NCBI GenBank assembly: GCA_021234155.1
Contig: JAJEKV010000036.1
Location: 14,560,863-14,624,862, forward strand
Reading direction: 5' to 3'
DNA from: Isoetes taiwanensis
Lineage: Eukaryota; Streptophyta; Lycopodiopsida; Isoetales; Isoetaceae
DNA length: 64,000 bases
Below are positions 10,342 to 21,056 of the stretch, in pieces. Position 1 is the first letter of the stretch. Each line of letters opens with the position of its first letter. The position numbers and the translations under genes were made by a program. The notes under the pieces were generated by a model. The model made no database searches, had not been told where the DNA came from, and saw only the letters and a program-made list of their open reading frames with translations.

Positions 10342-11723
10342 GTGCAATTTGTGATGGTGAAGGTTGGAAGACATGGCTGGAAATTTCCAGTCTTGTGCAG
10401 GACTCCATTTCTAATAGAAATATTTATAAGGCCTTATCTTGACATCACAAGGGAACGAGAGCACAAACAAAGGATCCAAATTGGACCATGGAAGGTAAAG
10501 GATATAGTGTGGCCAAAGTTTATTCCATGTTGCTGTGTGACCAAAGTACTAAAGTTGCCAATCAATGGGGCTGCTCAGAATTGGAAGCCACTCGGGTTAT
10601 TAGGAAAGGGTGGAAACTACAATGTGCAAAGAAGGTCATTCTCTTTAGATGTCTTCTCCTGAATAGAAGTCCGAAGTCCAATGCATATAGGGCAAAAGTA
10701 CAACAAACTTATTTCGCATGATGTCCTTTAGGTTGTGGTTAAGCCGAGTCCTCTAGCCATATCTTTATTTGTCCTTGGCTGACCCCTTTCTGGAATTGGA
10801 TTGGCACTCATATAGGTTCTATTCCAGCTACTGAACATGATCTATTCGATTTTCTTGCAAATACTTCCCCCGTTATGGATACAATTAGATCATTATATCT
10901 GTGGGTAGTTTGGAAACACAGGAATAATGTGGCTATTAGCCACCATTCTCCAGATCTGAATTTCCTTAAGACAACTCTTCAATTAGAGTTGGCAGATCAA
11001 ATTATGGCTCCTGTAATGAGCAGGGGGTGTAATTATGATAAAAGTTGGGATGCTTTGGGCTCCTTTCAAGGGTTCTATGCATTCTTTTCTTCTTATTTCA
11101 ATAACCTTTCTGATGTTGCTAACAGAGTATCTAGTCAAGAAGTACCATGAAGGCAGCCATGTGAGGGAGGTTCCGGAAGACACGAAACCCATGTCTCATC
11201 AGGAGGTTTTGGCAGCTCTACTTTGGGTCAAAACTGAAACAATCATGATTCGAACCTTGAAGCGGGTACTGATGGACGAAGATATCTGGCAATTCGAACA
11301 GGAGCTTAAGCCATACTTCGAGGAAAAACTTGGCATCTGTGTAGGAGCCCGAGAGTCGTGGATTCTTCACATTTTGGATGCTTCGTATATGGGGCTACCA
11401 ACTTGACTATCTGCTGTTCAAATACACAGATCAAGCCTTTGCAATCATAACTTTAGATGGAGTTATAGATGAATGAGGCAGCAGCAAACAAAACTTTGAA
11501 TCCCTTTTCTTAGTGACTTGCTCATAACTATATTTCTGGTTTTATTGTTTCTAAACTTTCAAACAGTATTTGAACTTAGTTGAATTTTCCTACTTTGGAG
11601 AGTTAAGGCCAATTTTCAAATCATGGCCTTCATATAATGTAGTTTCACTGCTCTTTTGTATTACTATGTATTACATGTAATATAATACCACTGCCGTTCC
11701 AAAAAAAAAAAAAAAAAAAAAAA
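10342..11723 (+). mobile_element. 5'-truncated LINE with 23-base poly-A tail
   Basis: The 3' end of a plant non-LTR retrotransposon, plus strand, nested in the copia relic. It shows the zinc-finger RVT-type region: KGYSVAKVYSML (from about 10,490), AKKVILFRCLLLNRSPKSNA, then a Cys-rich stretch (CPLGCG at about 10,720, HIFICPW) and SLYLWVVWKHRNN (10,875 on). A tail ORF runs to 11,406. The element ends in an unbroken A tract at 11,701-11,723. AAAGTG occurs at 10,339-10,344 and again at the end of the A tract (GTG at 11,724), so it is a possible short target duplication. The RT domain itself is absent through 5' truncation. Confidence 0.75.
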
Positions 11724-11739
11724 GTGACATAGAGTAGAT

Positions 11740-12755
11740 AGCCAAGCAATTACCTGTATAGAGTATTAGCCATTTCTTTCATCTCAGTTTCTGTTCTTGG
11801 TGACATGGATGCTGAGATTTTGTGTCCTGGAAAAAGAGGCATTTCAGCAGTCTTGCAATTCATCATTCCAAATCTCTGAAGTATTCCCTTTATATTTGAT
11901 GTTTGTGTCAAGATCATTATCTTATGTTCCCTATCCCTTTTAACTTCAATTCCCAAAAACTTCCTCAGCTCACCCAATCTATCATCTTAAATTTGTCTTT
12001 CAAAGTTTGTTTGCATACATCCAAATAATTTATATCATTGTCACCATTATACAGTCATCTACATATAAAGCAATTATACAAGTTTTGCCTTGATCTCTTC
12101 TAACATACAAGTTCCCATCACTTTGAAACTTCTCAAATCTATTCTCTCTTAGAAATTTATCCATGCAAAGATACCACTGTCGAGGTGATTGCTTTAACCC
12201 ATAAACTACTCTCTTTAATTTCCATACCATGTTGTGTCCTTGTTCAAATCCCATAGCTTGCTTCATAAATATTTCTTCCTCCAAATTAGCATTCAAGAAT
12301 GCAGTACTCACATCCATATGATGTACTTCAAAATTATTTGCATTTGCATAAGCTAGCAACATTCTAATACTTGCAAGTTTGACTATAGGAGAAAATGTTT
12401 CATCAAAATCTAAACCCCTTTTATGTGAATATCCCCTTGCAACCAGTCTAGCTTTGTAAATATTTGATTTTCCATCTAGTCCAGTCTTTAGTTTATAGAT
12501 CCATTTATTGTCTACAATATTCCTGTCACTAGGTTTCTTAATTAATTCAAATGTCCCTATCCTTTTAAAAGCTGAGAGTTTCTCCTCCATTGCAAGTTTC
12601 CAGTTTTGTGCTTCACTAGAATTTATGGCCTCATCATAGCTGCTGAGCACATGTGGTTCAATAATTACCATTATATGGCTTAATTCCTCCTCCTGGTCAT
12701 GATCATCAATTAGCCTTAAGCTTCTTCCTTCAAACTTATTATGTACTACTATGTC
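11740..12755 (-). pseudogene. Copia reverse transcriptase fragment
   Basis: The open frame from 12,671 (extendable upstream to about 12,755) encodes a copia RT: the entry region AMEEKLSAFKRIGTFELI, NKWIYKLK, KARLVARGYSHKRGLDFDET, MDVSTAFLNANLEEEIFM, KRVVYGLKQSPRQW, and the active site LYVDDCIMV. A frame break near 12,030 is followed by GELRKFLGIEVKRD and ANTLYRQLL-like sequence (11,977-11,740). All catalytic landmarks are present except that the frame is interrupted. Confidence 0.85.
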
Positions 12756-12828
12756 CCCTTTTTATACTACTTTTATACATTAATATAATACAGCCATCAA
12801 TAAAAAAAAAATAAAAAAATAAAACAGG
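12756..12828. other. A/T-rich junction
   Basis: Low-complexity sequence with long A runs (12,801-12,825) between the copia relic and the palindrome at 12,829. Confidence 0.5.
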
Positions 12829-13149
12829 GTGCTGCGCACGAGGGGTTGCCCTCCAGTGCCGCGAAAGTGTGCTTTCATGGTTTCTTCATCATTTTGTGTC
12901 GAGTCCTTTTCGTTTGTCATAGGGTGTCATTTTCTTAGGGCAGGAGTTTTGTTTATGAAGCTATGAAGGTCAATTTATAGAACTGAGGGAGGAAAGAATA
13001 ATATTTCAAACTAATTTACATAATTAATATTGTGCAACGAACAATTCTACGATTTACAGGCTGGCGGGTGTAGTTCTGCCACCTATAAATGACAAATCAT
13101 TAAAAAACAAAAAGCATGCAACCTTTTCCCTTCCTCTATATCCCTAAAA

Positions 13150-13507
13150 CAGGCATGCATCAAACATGGTCGTGAAGGTCGCATGCCTTTAGCTTGCATT
13201 TCCTGAAACAACTTATAGCTTTATCATCCTCCTTAGTCTGGGCATATCTTGCAATCATGGCATTCTATCAAAGGCAATCTTTACATCTAGGACACTACTG
13301 CAACATGCTACTAATAATTGTCTCACAATAATGTCCAAAGACAATTCCACAAGGCACTTGCAGGGCATTAAATGATACGCTGTCCGTTCCACCCACACCT
13401 TTTAGTTGCATTGCCCTAAACACCAGATTCATCCATTTTAACCGATTATTTATACAAGCCGGCACCATAATGTTCCAAGAGATAACATTTCCTTTTGCCA
13501 TATTCAA
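13150..13507 (-). pseudogene. Fragment of a pentatricopeptide repeat (PPR) gene
   Basis: PPR proteins are organellar RNA-binding factors. The minus strand encodes the repeat pattern typical of plant PLS-type PPRs: AKGNVISWNIMVPACINN, VFRAMQLKGVGGTDSVSFNA (13,507-13,295), followed after a break by AMIARYAQTKEDDKAISCF (about 13,262-13,200). About three repeats remain, with stops between them. No start, organelle-targeting peptide or end is present, so this is a captured or left-over fragment and not a working gene. Confidence 0.65.
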
Positions 13508-13510
13508 GAA

Positions 13511-16368
13511 TGTAAAACATTTTTAAGCATGTACATACAAGTTCCACGGACCACCACATGCAAAATAATTTAAATTCTCATGTTTGTGCCGACCTTAACA
13601 TGAATCCGCAAATTCGATTGAAATTTGTCAAAGACTTGTTCTAGAGCCTCCAATTCTCAAGAAAATGTACATGAACTCATAAACTAGACAGAGGAACACG
13701 AGATATGATTGTCCTAGACTTGCTAGAATTCCAGACACTAGTGGCAACCCATTACAAGATCCTTGCATCATGTATCATGTCGAATTAAATTGGATTGTGA
13801 AGCTTTAGATAAGGTAGTCGCCATTGGATTGAACTCGGGTTTGATTCCCGTGCTCATGTCATATTGAAATTCCGGCTATGTTTGAGTGTTGTATTGTATA
13901 TATTGGAATGTTTGCTGCCATGTTTGAGTGATGTATTGTATTAGTATGACACTATATTGTATAGATACCAAGATGCTTCTATACTATCTTAACCCATGGT
14001 GTGTGGTCTTCAAGTGCCCCGCTTAAAATCCCGGGTGAACACGCGCCGCTTTGACCCCGAAAGACTTCACAAGGGCGGAATACACGCATGAACAAAGTCC
14101 TTGCATTGTCAAAATTGAAATAAAGTCTCACAATAATGTTATTCGTTAAATATTATACTATTCGTTGGGCCAAATAAACTGAATTAAACCAAATTTCTTT
14201 TGCCGCCACTTGGAGATTGTTGTGAACCGTAAATCGCCTGCAAATTTGGCTCATGAATCCCATGTGTCCGCACTTTGTGCACATTTTTTTGAAGTCATGG
14301 CCATATACACGGGTCCCAATGATCCTTTATTTTGAAAACCTCGGTGTTAAATTTATTGAAGTAATTTGTACAACAAATGCCCAAAGATTGCCGGGCAATA
14401 TATCAGTGGTAACCTATATTCAATTACAACCTCATGACACCAACAATGTTGATTCGCCTCCCGTTGAAAACCTTTGCATCATGGTAATATGTGTCGTTTG
14501 CTTGCTCTTGGACGCCAAAGATTCATGGAAGCTAAGTGCAAGATAGCGCATAATGTTTTTTCATAAGCACAAATATAGCTTCCAAGCTCAATCCATAAAC
14601 TTCCTTTCTCATGAGAGAACGCTGGAAGCTATTAGCCAATGGCTCCATGAATCCAATGATTAGCTTCCGGCTAAAAGTAGATGCATAAAAAGGGTTAGCT
14701 TAATATGGATTATCATTTGATCAAAGTCCCAAGAAAATTTTCAATTGGAAACAGCTTGTCAAAAGAGATATCCTTGGCTTGGAAACAGAAGCCCAATTGT
14801 TTTTGAATATTGACTTAGTAGAGAGAAACAGATAACCCGCACAGCTTTCCTCAACAGAGATATCATCAAGTGATAAGACTTCATCCGAAAGCCTCGCCAT
14901 GATGGAATCAAGCAAAGAAACCAAAAACTTTTATAAAGATACCATTTGGGAGCAAGTGCCATATTTTCCATGCATTGTGTAGAACAATAGCTGCCCGAAA
15001 AGAATACAAGAATATTTAATAATACAGATTATAAAAGAGCAGTTTTGAACCGCTTCAAAGGTATGGAAAAATAGTAGGAATCGAATTCTATTCCTTTCCA
15101 CTAAAAAGAAAAAAGAGGAAGATGCTCTCATTGGAGGTTTCATGGTAGCACAATCGTAAATGTTTTATCTACTAATTAAAAAATAATGTGAACCTGCTTC
15201 AAATGATCGTCTCAGAGCATCGTAATGATGCTTGTTGACAGTGCCCCAAATCCATTCACATCATCTAGCACCCGTAAATAATGAAGGGAGAACTGGCCAT
15301 GTAAACCGCAAGGGACCAAAATGATGGATGGCATAATAGACTTCACCCTTCAAGACGAGCCTCTATTAACTCCACTTCCTTCATAAGAAATTCTTCGACA
15401 TCCGGCAAAGGAGTGGCACTATATCAACAAAAGTACAAGTATACTTCAACTCGATGGAAGGATCGGATCAAACCGCATGGATCCATAACAAGTTTAGAAT
15501 GATATTAAGACAAAGAAATGACAAGCAAATGAATTAGAGGGAATATTCAAGTAAAAACTTATTACATGCATTTGATAATATCACAAACCTCAAATTTCAA
15601 GTGCTAAAAGCTCATGTGCAATGTAAAGGCAATCATTATGGCATATAGCCGCAGACGCCTCATACAATCCAATTGCCTCTCAAGTCAGTAAAGGAAAATT
15701 TGAGTAATGAGAAACCAATTCTCATTAAGATCGATCTCATACTGAGTGCCCGTGAGTTTCAAAAGGGCAAATTTCTTTTCAGCGCCAATCGTGACGCTAC
15801 TTAACATTCTCAAACCATTACCTTGTTTAAAAACTCTAAAAATAACAGGACATCTGACCTTATTCTAACTATTGTAAGAAATAGGAATGCCACGCCACGA
15901 AATGCTTGAGAAAGCTCCAAGGTCGCTCACGAGTGGATGAGGATGCACCCTCGCACAAACGATCATAGCATCTTTCAACCATCAATACTAGACACAAGTT
16001 GTTAGAGAAAGACCTTGATACAACTCTCCCATAATAAACCATAATCACCCTTAAAAAACATGAACAAAGAACTTTGAAATCATTGCACATATGGCCATTT
16101 CTCGCTTGATGTCATGTCCAACATTTCCATTCAAGTGCTTAAGAAATCATCTAACAAGAGTAATTGACGAATACCTCTAGGCTTTCATGAATAATCAAGA
16201 CTAATTGTTTTGCAAGTGACTAAACGATGCAGCTTTCCGATTTAAAAAGGAGCTCAATATTCGCATTTATGCTCCCTCCATCGAGAATGTCCTTCTCGAA
16301 TAAAAATTGCAATCAACTATATGTACTTTTTGATCATGCACAAAAGGCTAATACTTACCAAGAAAATA
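13511..16368. other. Interior of tract A without a recognised gene
   Basis: Only short open stretches occur. Minus-strand 14,924-14,721 (MARLSDEVLSLDDISVEESC) looks exon-like but is not recognised. At 13,806-13,851 the sequence ends in GGTTTGATTCCCG, one mismatch from a tRNA B box, and may be a tRNA-derived SINE relic. The rest shows nothing I can name. Confidence 0.35.
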
Positions 16369-16739
16369 TCATAACCAAATTTCGATCGTGTGCCTTTGCC
16401 TTTGCAAGACTTCCTTTTTCTTCTTGGATCTAAAATGAGCTTCCATATCATACACAAAACAGCTCAATTTATCCCCACCAAACTCATGTCTAGAGATAAG
16501 GTTTTCCTTCTCAAATGCCTCTTCAAATTCCAAAGTTGATTTTTCAACCTCTAAAATTTGAGGATTCAACCTACAATGTTTTTGTCAACAATTTGCTAAC
16601 CTCGATATCAATGTCAAAACCTAAATACGCAAGTAAACAAAAGAAACAAAGAAAAGATGAATACGCTTTTATATTCTACAAAACAAAGCAGATGAATCTC
16701 TCAACTATAGTGTAAAAAAGACACCCACCTTCTTCATAG

Positions 16740-17160
16740 GTCCAAGTCCAAAGATTTTTATCCCGAGGGTGCGCCGACTCCATTGTTGATTCAAATCTTG
16801 CAGCTTGCAAGATCTTTTCAATAATAGAAAAGCAAAAGGTCGCTATATTTCCGCATCCAGTTTGTGCACATGCCATCAAATCCCTCCTCGTTAAAGAAAT
16901 CGGAATTGCATATCTTTGCACCGGAGTAGGCTTTTCATATTTGCACAATTTAATATTTTGAAATAGAACTGCATGTAAACCTAGATATGCGTAACTCTCC
17001 AAAGGTACCGGGTGCATTACTTCCATGGACTTCAACCGGTACATCTTCATATTTGTCAAAGTCAATACCTATATTTTCCCTTTCTAAAACACGATATGAA
17101 GGACTTCTAGCAACTTCGCTCTCCTACCTCTTCCTCTACAAATTTTCTAGTCAGCCTTCT
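16740..17160 (-). pseudogene. Fragment of a DED1/DDX3-type DEAD-box RNA helicase gene
   Basis: The minus strand encodes the N-terminal half of the helicase core of plant DED1-like proteins. Reading from 17,110: ERENIGIDFDKYEDVPVEV, then in a shifted frame CKYEKPTPVQRYAIPISL (the Q motif), RRDLMACAQTGCGNIATFCF (motif I). In the intact family motif I ends GSGKT; here Ser-Gly-Lys-Thr has become Cys-Gly-Asn-Ile, so ATP binding would be lost. The similarity fades after about 16,800. Truncation, frameshifts and the changed Walker A all mark it as a dead captured fragment within tract A. Confidence 0.78.
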
Positions 17161-17214
17161 TCCAAAGAAGATAAGCATTAATAGAATCACCACGAAAGTC
17201 ATAACCCCTCGGAT

Positions 17215-17620
17215 GTTGTATTCCACTTTGATGAGATTCCACTCCATCCGTGATGCATTAATATTATTACTATAACGCTGCGGAGTTGCATTCCAAGCTT
17301 ATGTGTGCATTCCAATCTCCACCATTATTTAAACTACCGTGACGTGTCTCCAAAGAAAGATTCCATCCGGAATCGGGTGTTCATTTCCTCCAAAGAACAT
17401 TCCATCCAGAAATGGCAAATTCGCTCCCGTCCGTAACTAACAAGTTCATTTGCAATAGCATACCATCCGAATCTGGCGGGATCGCTTCCCCACAAGCATT
17501 CCATCCAAAAATCGGGTGGTGCATTCCCTCCAAGAGCATTCCAATCGAGTTGGGCGGATTCGCTCTCTACAACGACATTCCATCCGAGAACCCCATCTCT
17601 GCGTACGACTTGAACTAGCT
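17215..17620. repeat. Diverged array of CATTCCATCC units
   Basis: CATTCCATCC or a close variant recurs at irregular 30-60 base steps (for example GATTCCATCCGGAATCGGG at about 17,350, then near 17,398, 17,460, 17,500, 17,540 and 17,575), commonly followed by GGGTG or TCGCT. Its style resembles the GGAATCACC arrays of the MULE ends, though the unit differs. Confidence 0.55.
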
Positions 17621-18142
17621 TCATGAGTACCGCTTCCACCCATTTGCACCAGCCCAGCCCGAGTTACCCCAATTAGACTACGCTACATGAGCACCATCTC
17701 CCCAACCCGTTGTAACGTTGCTAACGCCTTGCCCTCCATACCATGCATTTCCCAAAAATAATTTGCATTTGTATTTGCAAACAAGAGGTTGCCGATTATA
17801 ATTATTCCAAGCATACTCGTTTGCATAAGCATCCCTGTTTGCATTCCCATTATGAGCAATCATTCATGAGCAAGTATTCCATATTCTTGTTTAAAGGAGC
17901 ATAAGCTCGATCGGGATGATTTTACCCGGCAATCAATTACTAATCGACCGATCTTAGCAAAGGAAAAAATACCTCGATATTGCAATACATTTTCAAGAAA
18001 GCGGCTCAAAGGCGATCGTTATTTGCCAAGACACCATCGCCCGAACACCTTACCCGGTTTCCGTGAGTGGCTGCCCAAAGAACGAAATGACCGCCCAGTT
18101 ACATAGAATAGTGGGTTTGGAGCAAATCATTGGAATATTCCT
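17621..18142. other. Right part of tract A without a gene
   Basis: No long coding frame or recognised motif is seen; short open frames give no family. Confidence 0.5.
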
Positions 18143-18216
18143 GGGCATATACTAGCATATACTTGAAATATGCCACAAACCCATATAAACAAGGGTTTGC
18201 CCCTTAGGGGCAACCC
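18143..18216. repeat. Palindromic end block P1
   Basis: An inverted repeat GGCATAT...ATATGCC is followed by a common AAACCCATATAAACAAGGG spacer and the hairpin GGGTTTGCCCC / AGGGGCAACCC. About 75 bases; a close homologue is at 26,610-26,694. Confidence 0.8.
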
Positions 18217-19621
18217 AAAAGAGGTTGAAAGCATTGAGCAACAAGGATGGTAGAAGGAGTAGTGTGGATCGGCGAAGTAGGCGAATGCCATTTGGAGTAA
18301 CTCGATTTGTGTAATTAAGAGATATCAACTGCTACCACATTGGCTTAAGAACACTCAAAATATTCATGTCATCCGTGGCTTGAATTTATACATTTCTAGC
18401 ACGACAGCCCAATCCTTGTACACACGTATTGCAGAAGGTCAGCTTGCATTTGTAGTTTTGGCTTAGAGTTTGTTTGTTGTTCAGCCTTTTGTGCAACTAT
18501 GTTTATTTTCACTTTGTATAGCTAGGGGGTGTCAAACGGCTGGCACTTTAACTTTGAAATATTGAAGTAATGTATGTTTAATTTTATACAATTCTAGCAT
18601 GCGAACGAAGCTTCAAATGTAAGGCGCATTTTATTAATCTCTAGTTCGAAAGAGGATGTCAGGTTTGTATTGGCTTCAGGCTTACTACCTAATGAAACCA
18701 TGTGGCATGACCATGTACTCATGGGAGCCGTCGATGGAGAGTATATTCCATATATTCTACTCCGTCAATGCCCCATGATTTTTGGACACATAAAACAAAA
18801 GCTAAAACCTAAGGTCACTATCAAATTGTACAAATATTCACATCTATTCCATACCTATGTCCACAAAATATGTGCATGCAATTCAAAACTATAGCTCCAC
18901 ACAAATATACATGGATTTGCAACCCATAGCTCTATACACAAAAAAAAGTCGCAAGTTCTTCAAGTAGGCATGTCTTCCATTCTTCTCTTGCTGCAGCCCA
19001 TACTTTCGAATCATGGCCCTTCTCACACCTCCACCTCATGGAGCTCTTCAAAGAACAGAGCTCTACACAGATTGAGATGTGACCAAAGGGCGCCTCTTTC
19101 TAACACTGCAGAGTTGACACCTTGGCTCTCCAGAAGACCCATAGATACCTGAATTCGGTCTAGTGTGTTCGCTAATGCTACACACAACTCCCGACTCACG
19201 CACACACGTTTCTTCACATTCCTCTGCCAGCCCAAACTAGTCAAGAGATAAGGACTCCTCTCCTCTCTTGACATTCCACCACCGATCGTGCATCTAATTT
19301 GATTTATACTTTGTCATCACTAATAATAATGATATCTCGTTCCCTATTGTGGAACACTCGCCTTTCGTCTCCATCTACAAACATTACAATCAAACATTAG
19401 GAACATTCATAAGAAAAATTATTCAAATAGTAGAAATCTACCACATCATAATGCATCAAACTCAAAATCATGCATATAAAGAGGAATGTATGAAGCATCC
19501 ACAACTGGGATATCGGGAGGCGATGGTCGCACTCCGTTGTCTACACGAATAAACTCGTCCCCGCTACTACCACGATTGCACTGCCTTCTCTATCCTCAAA
19601 GGTATCACCAGCGTCCCAAAA
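18217..19621. other. Region downstream of the Rep-like gene
   Basis: No recognised gene. The minus-strand frame 19,274-19,023 (with RELCVALANTLDRIQVSMGL) is compact and could be a detached C-terminal piece of the HUH-type gene that lies upstream of it on the same strand, but I cannot confirm that. Confidence 0.3.
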
Positions 19622-21056
19622 CTACCTCCTTCTTTTGCCTATTCGCTCAACAGGCATGATTCCAGGTTGGCTGCCAAACAAGGCCATTCTCACATCCTTG
19701 TAGGCACATCGTTCAGGGGCTAGCATTATGCACCATGCCGCCTGCACACACTCAAGGAAAATGTATGCCGAATTATTGGGTAAAACCCATGAGCTTGCCA
19801 ACCTGAACTTCGTTGTCTGCAACATTGACTTCACAGTGTGCACGAAAGAGGCCGTTTTAAATCTGCCAGTATGATACAACAAGTAATGAAAGGCTCTTCT
19901 CATAATGTTGCGATTGTCAAGCATAATCACATGCTTGATATCCCCAGCACCATAGAGGGCATATATTTCTTTCCCAGATCTCACATGCTCAGTCGTAACA
20001 TTGTGCATGTGGACCTTAAAACGAAGCTTGCCTATATCTTTTAGGCAGTAACCAACTATTTCCTCGAAGCAATGCAGTCTACTTCCCGTCAAGGCCTTGC
20101 AAAGGATAATTGCTCCGGCGGGTCTACTATCCTTCCATCATAAGAAGTTTTTGATCTTAACATTTACGCTTGGCCTACAATCTCATAACGGACTGCACAT
20201 GTAAGTGGTCCATAGACGATCCTCGCTCCAAGGCCACGACCCCAACCTCACAGTTCTGCTCCAAGAATTCTACCATTCTGTCATACAAGGGCACATGAAC
20301 ATTTGCACCTCCAAAGACTATTGTGACGGTAACATCCAAGGCCGCAGGCACATCGACGACTTCCTCATTAGGACCGCTCGCTATGTCGTCGCTCACATGC
20401 TCTTCCAACACACTATGGATCTTCCTCGGTCTACCTCGTCCATGCTTCCCCCCTCTACCTTTGCTCACGTATGTCCTTCCATCTCCCTCAGACTCTGGCA
20501 TACTCCCCTCTTCCAATGAGCACCTAGCAATGACACCATCGAACTTGACCTGTTTTTTTTCTTCCTCTCTTCTCACGACCTCCCCTTCCCCTCTTACTCA
20601 CGCCCTCTCTATTTGTTGGATATAAAGCCGGTCTTCAATCTTCAAATACGGCAGCAGCCTCAACAGCCTGCCTATCACCGCCATCATGCCATTGGCAGCC
20701 TCAGCACTTCTTTTTGCAAGCACGACATCTTCCCTTGAGTGCTCAGCCCGCTGTGCATCACCCCAACTCAAGGCCTCCTGAAATCTACCATCCCCCTCAG
20801 GAACAAATTCCATGCTCTTTGTCCCTCCTGCTCCCCATGTTATGGCAGGGCCTCTTCTCTCCGCACACTTCCTTCTAGATTCCCTTGCTTGCTCATCCCG
20901 TGCAACCGCTCTCCAATCCGGTTGTGAAATACTTTTCCCTGCATCCATGCCTCCGCCAAATGCCATAGCGTGCATCCCGGCAAAGACCACAGGAATGGGC
21001 ATGTGATACATCCTCACCTTTAGCCTCGCTGTTCGACGCAGATGCATGCCCGACAC
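19622..21056 (-). pseudogene. Broken Rep-type HUH endonuclease gene (Replitron-like candidate)
   Basis: HUH endonucleases nick one DNA strand with a tyrosine during rolling-circle replication or transposition. On the minus strand, 21,056-20,175 is one frame with a single internal TGA (20,600-20,598). It holds a helical N-terminal part (ANGMMAVIGRLLRLLPYLKI), an AT-hook-like GRGGKHGRGRPRK, a beta strand DVTVTIVFGG (motif I position), and ALERGSSMDHLHVQSVM, whose HLH is the HUH metal site (codons at 20,207-20,193). After a frame change and a TGA (20,140-20,138), the next frame carries SRLHCFEEIVGYCLKD, whose YCLK is the catalytic motif III (Tyr codon 20,050-20,048), about 48 codons behind HUH as in Rep proteins, then KVHMHNVTTEHV and a C-terminal part ending at 19,622. 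Order and spacing of the motifs are the case for the call. No helicase domain is seen. It could instead be an endogenous Rep-like sequence of other origin. Confidence 0.62.

Larger units (their letters stand above)
9295..12755 (-). mobile_element. 5'-truncated Ty1/copia retrotransposon relic
   Basis: Read on the minus strand, this relic holds the last part of a copia pol gene and a downstream LTR. Gag, protease and integrase are missing, so it is truncated at its 5' side near 12,755. Reverse transcriptase is at 12,755-12,030 and 11,990-11,740; RNase H is at about 10,270-9,790. The element is split by a LINE at 10,342-11,723, inserted within the short stretch that links RT (YRQLLGYLLY) to RNase H. 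Stops and frame changes are present, so it is inactive. Confidence 0.8.
12829..18216 (+). mobile_element. Tract A bounded by shared palindromes; probable DNA transposon with captured gene pieces
   Basis: The left boundary is GTGCTGCGCAC (a 4-bp stem) followed by GAGGGGTTGCCCT at 12,829-12,853. The right boundary is a palindromic block, GGCATATACTAGCATATAC to AATATGCC, then GGGTTTGCCCC and AGGGGCAACCC, at about 18,143-18,216. The same two boundary sequences, in the same order and orientation, frame the tract at 22,037-26,694. Inside are minus-strand fragments of a PPR gene and a DEAD-box helicase gene. Capture of host fragments would suit a Helitron-type element, but neither a clear 5' TC nor a 3' CTRR end is in the right place, and no target duplication was found. 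The class is therefore open. Confidence 0.4.

Noticed and set aside
16740-17160. Functional DEAD-box helicase gene
   Set aside because: Walker A is altered, frames are broken and the C-terminal helicase half is missing.
12829-18216. Firm Helitron call for tract A
   Set aside because: Captured gene pieces and hairpins fit, but there is no clear 5' TC and 3' CTRR at an AT site, and no RepHel gene. The class is left open.
19622-21056. Calling the HUH-type gene an integrated geminivirus Rep
   Set aside because: The AT-hook and long N-terminal part, the lack of a helicase domain and the absence of a coat gene or viral stem-loop argue against it. A transposon origin is preferred but not proven.
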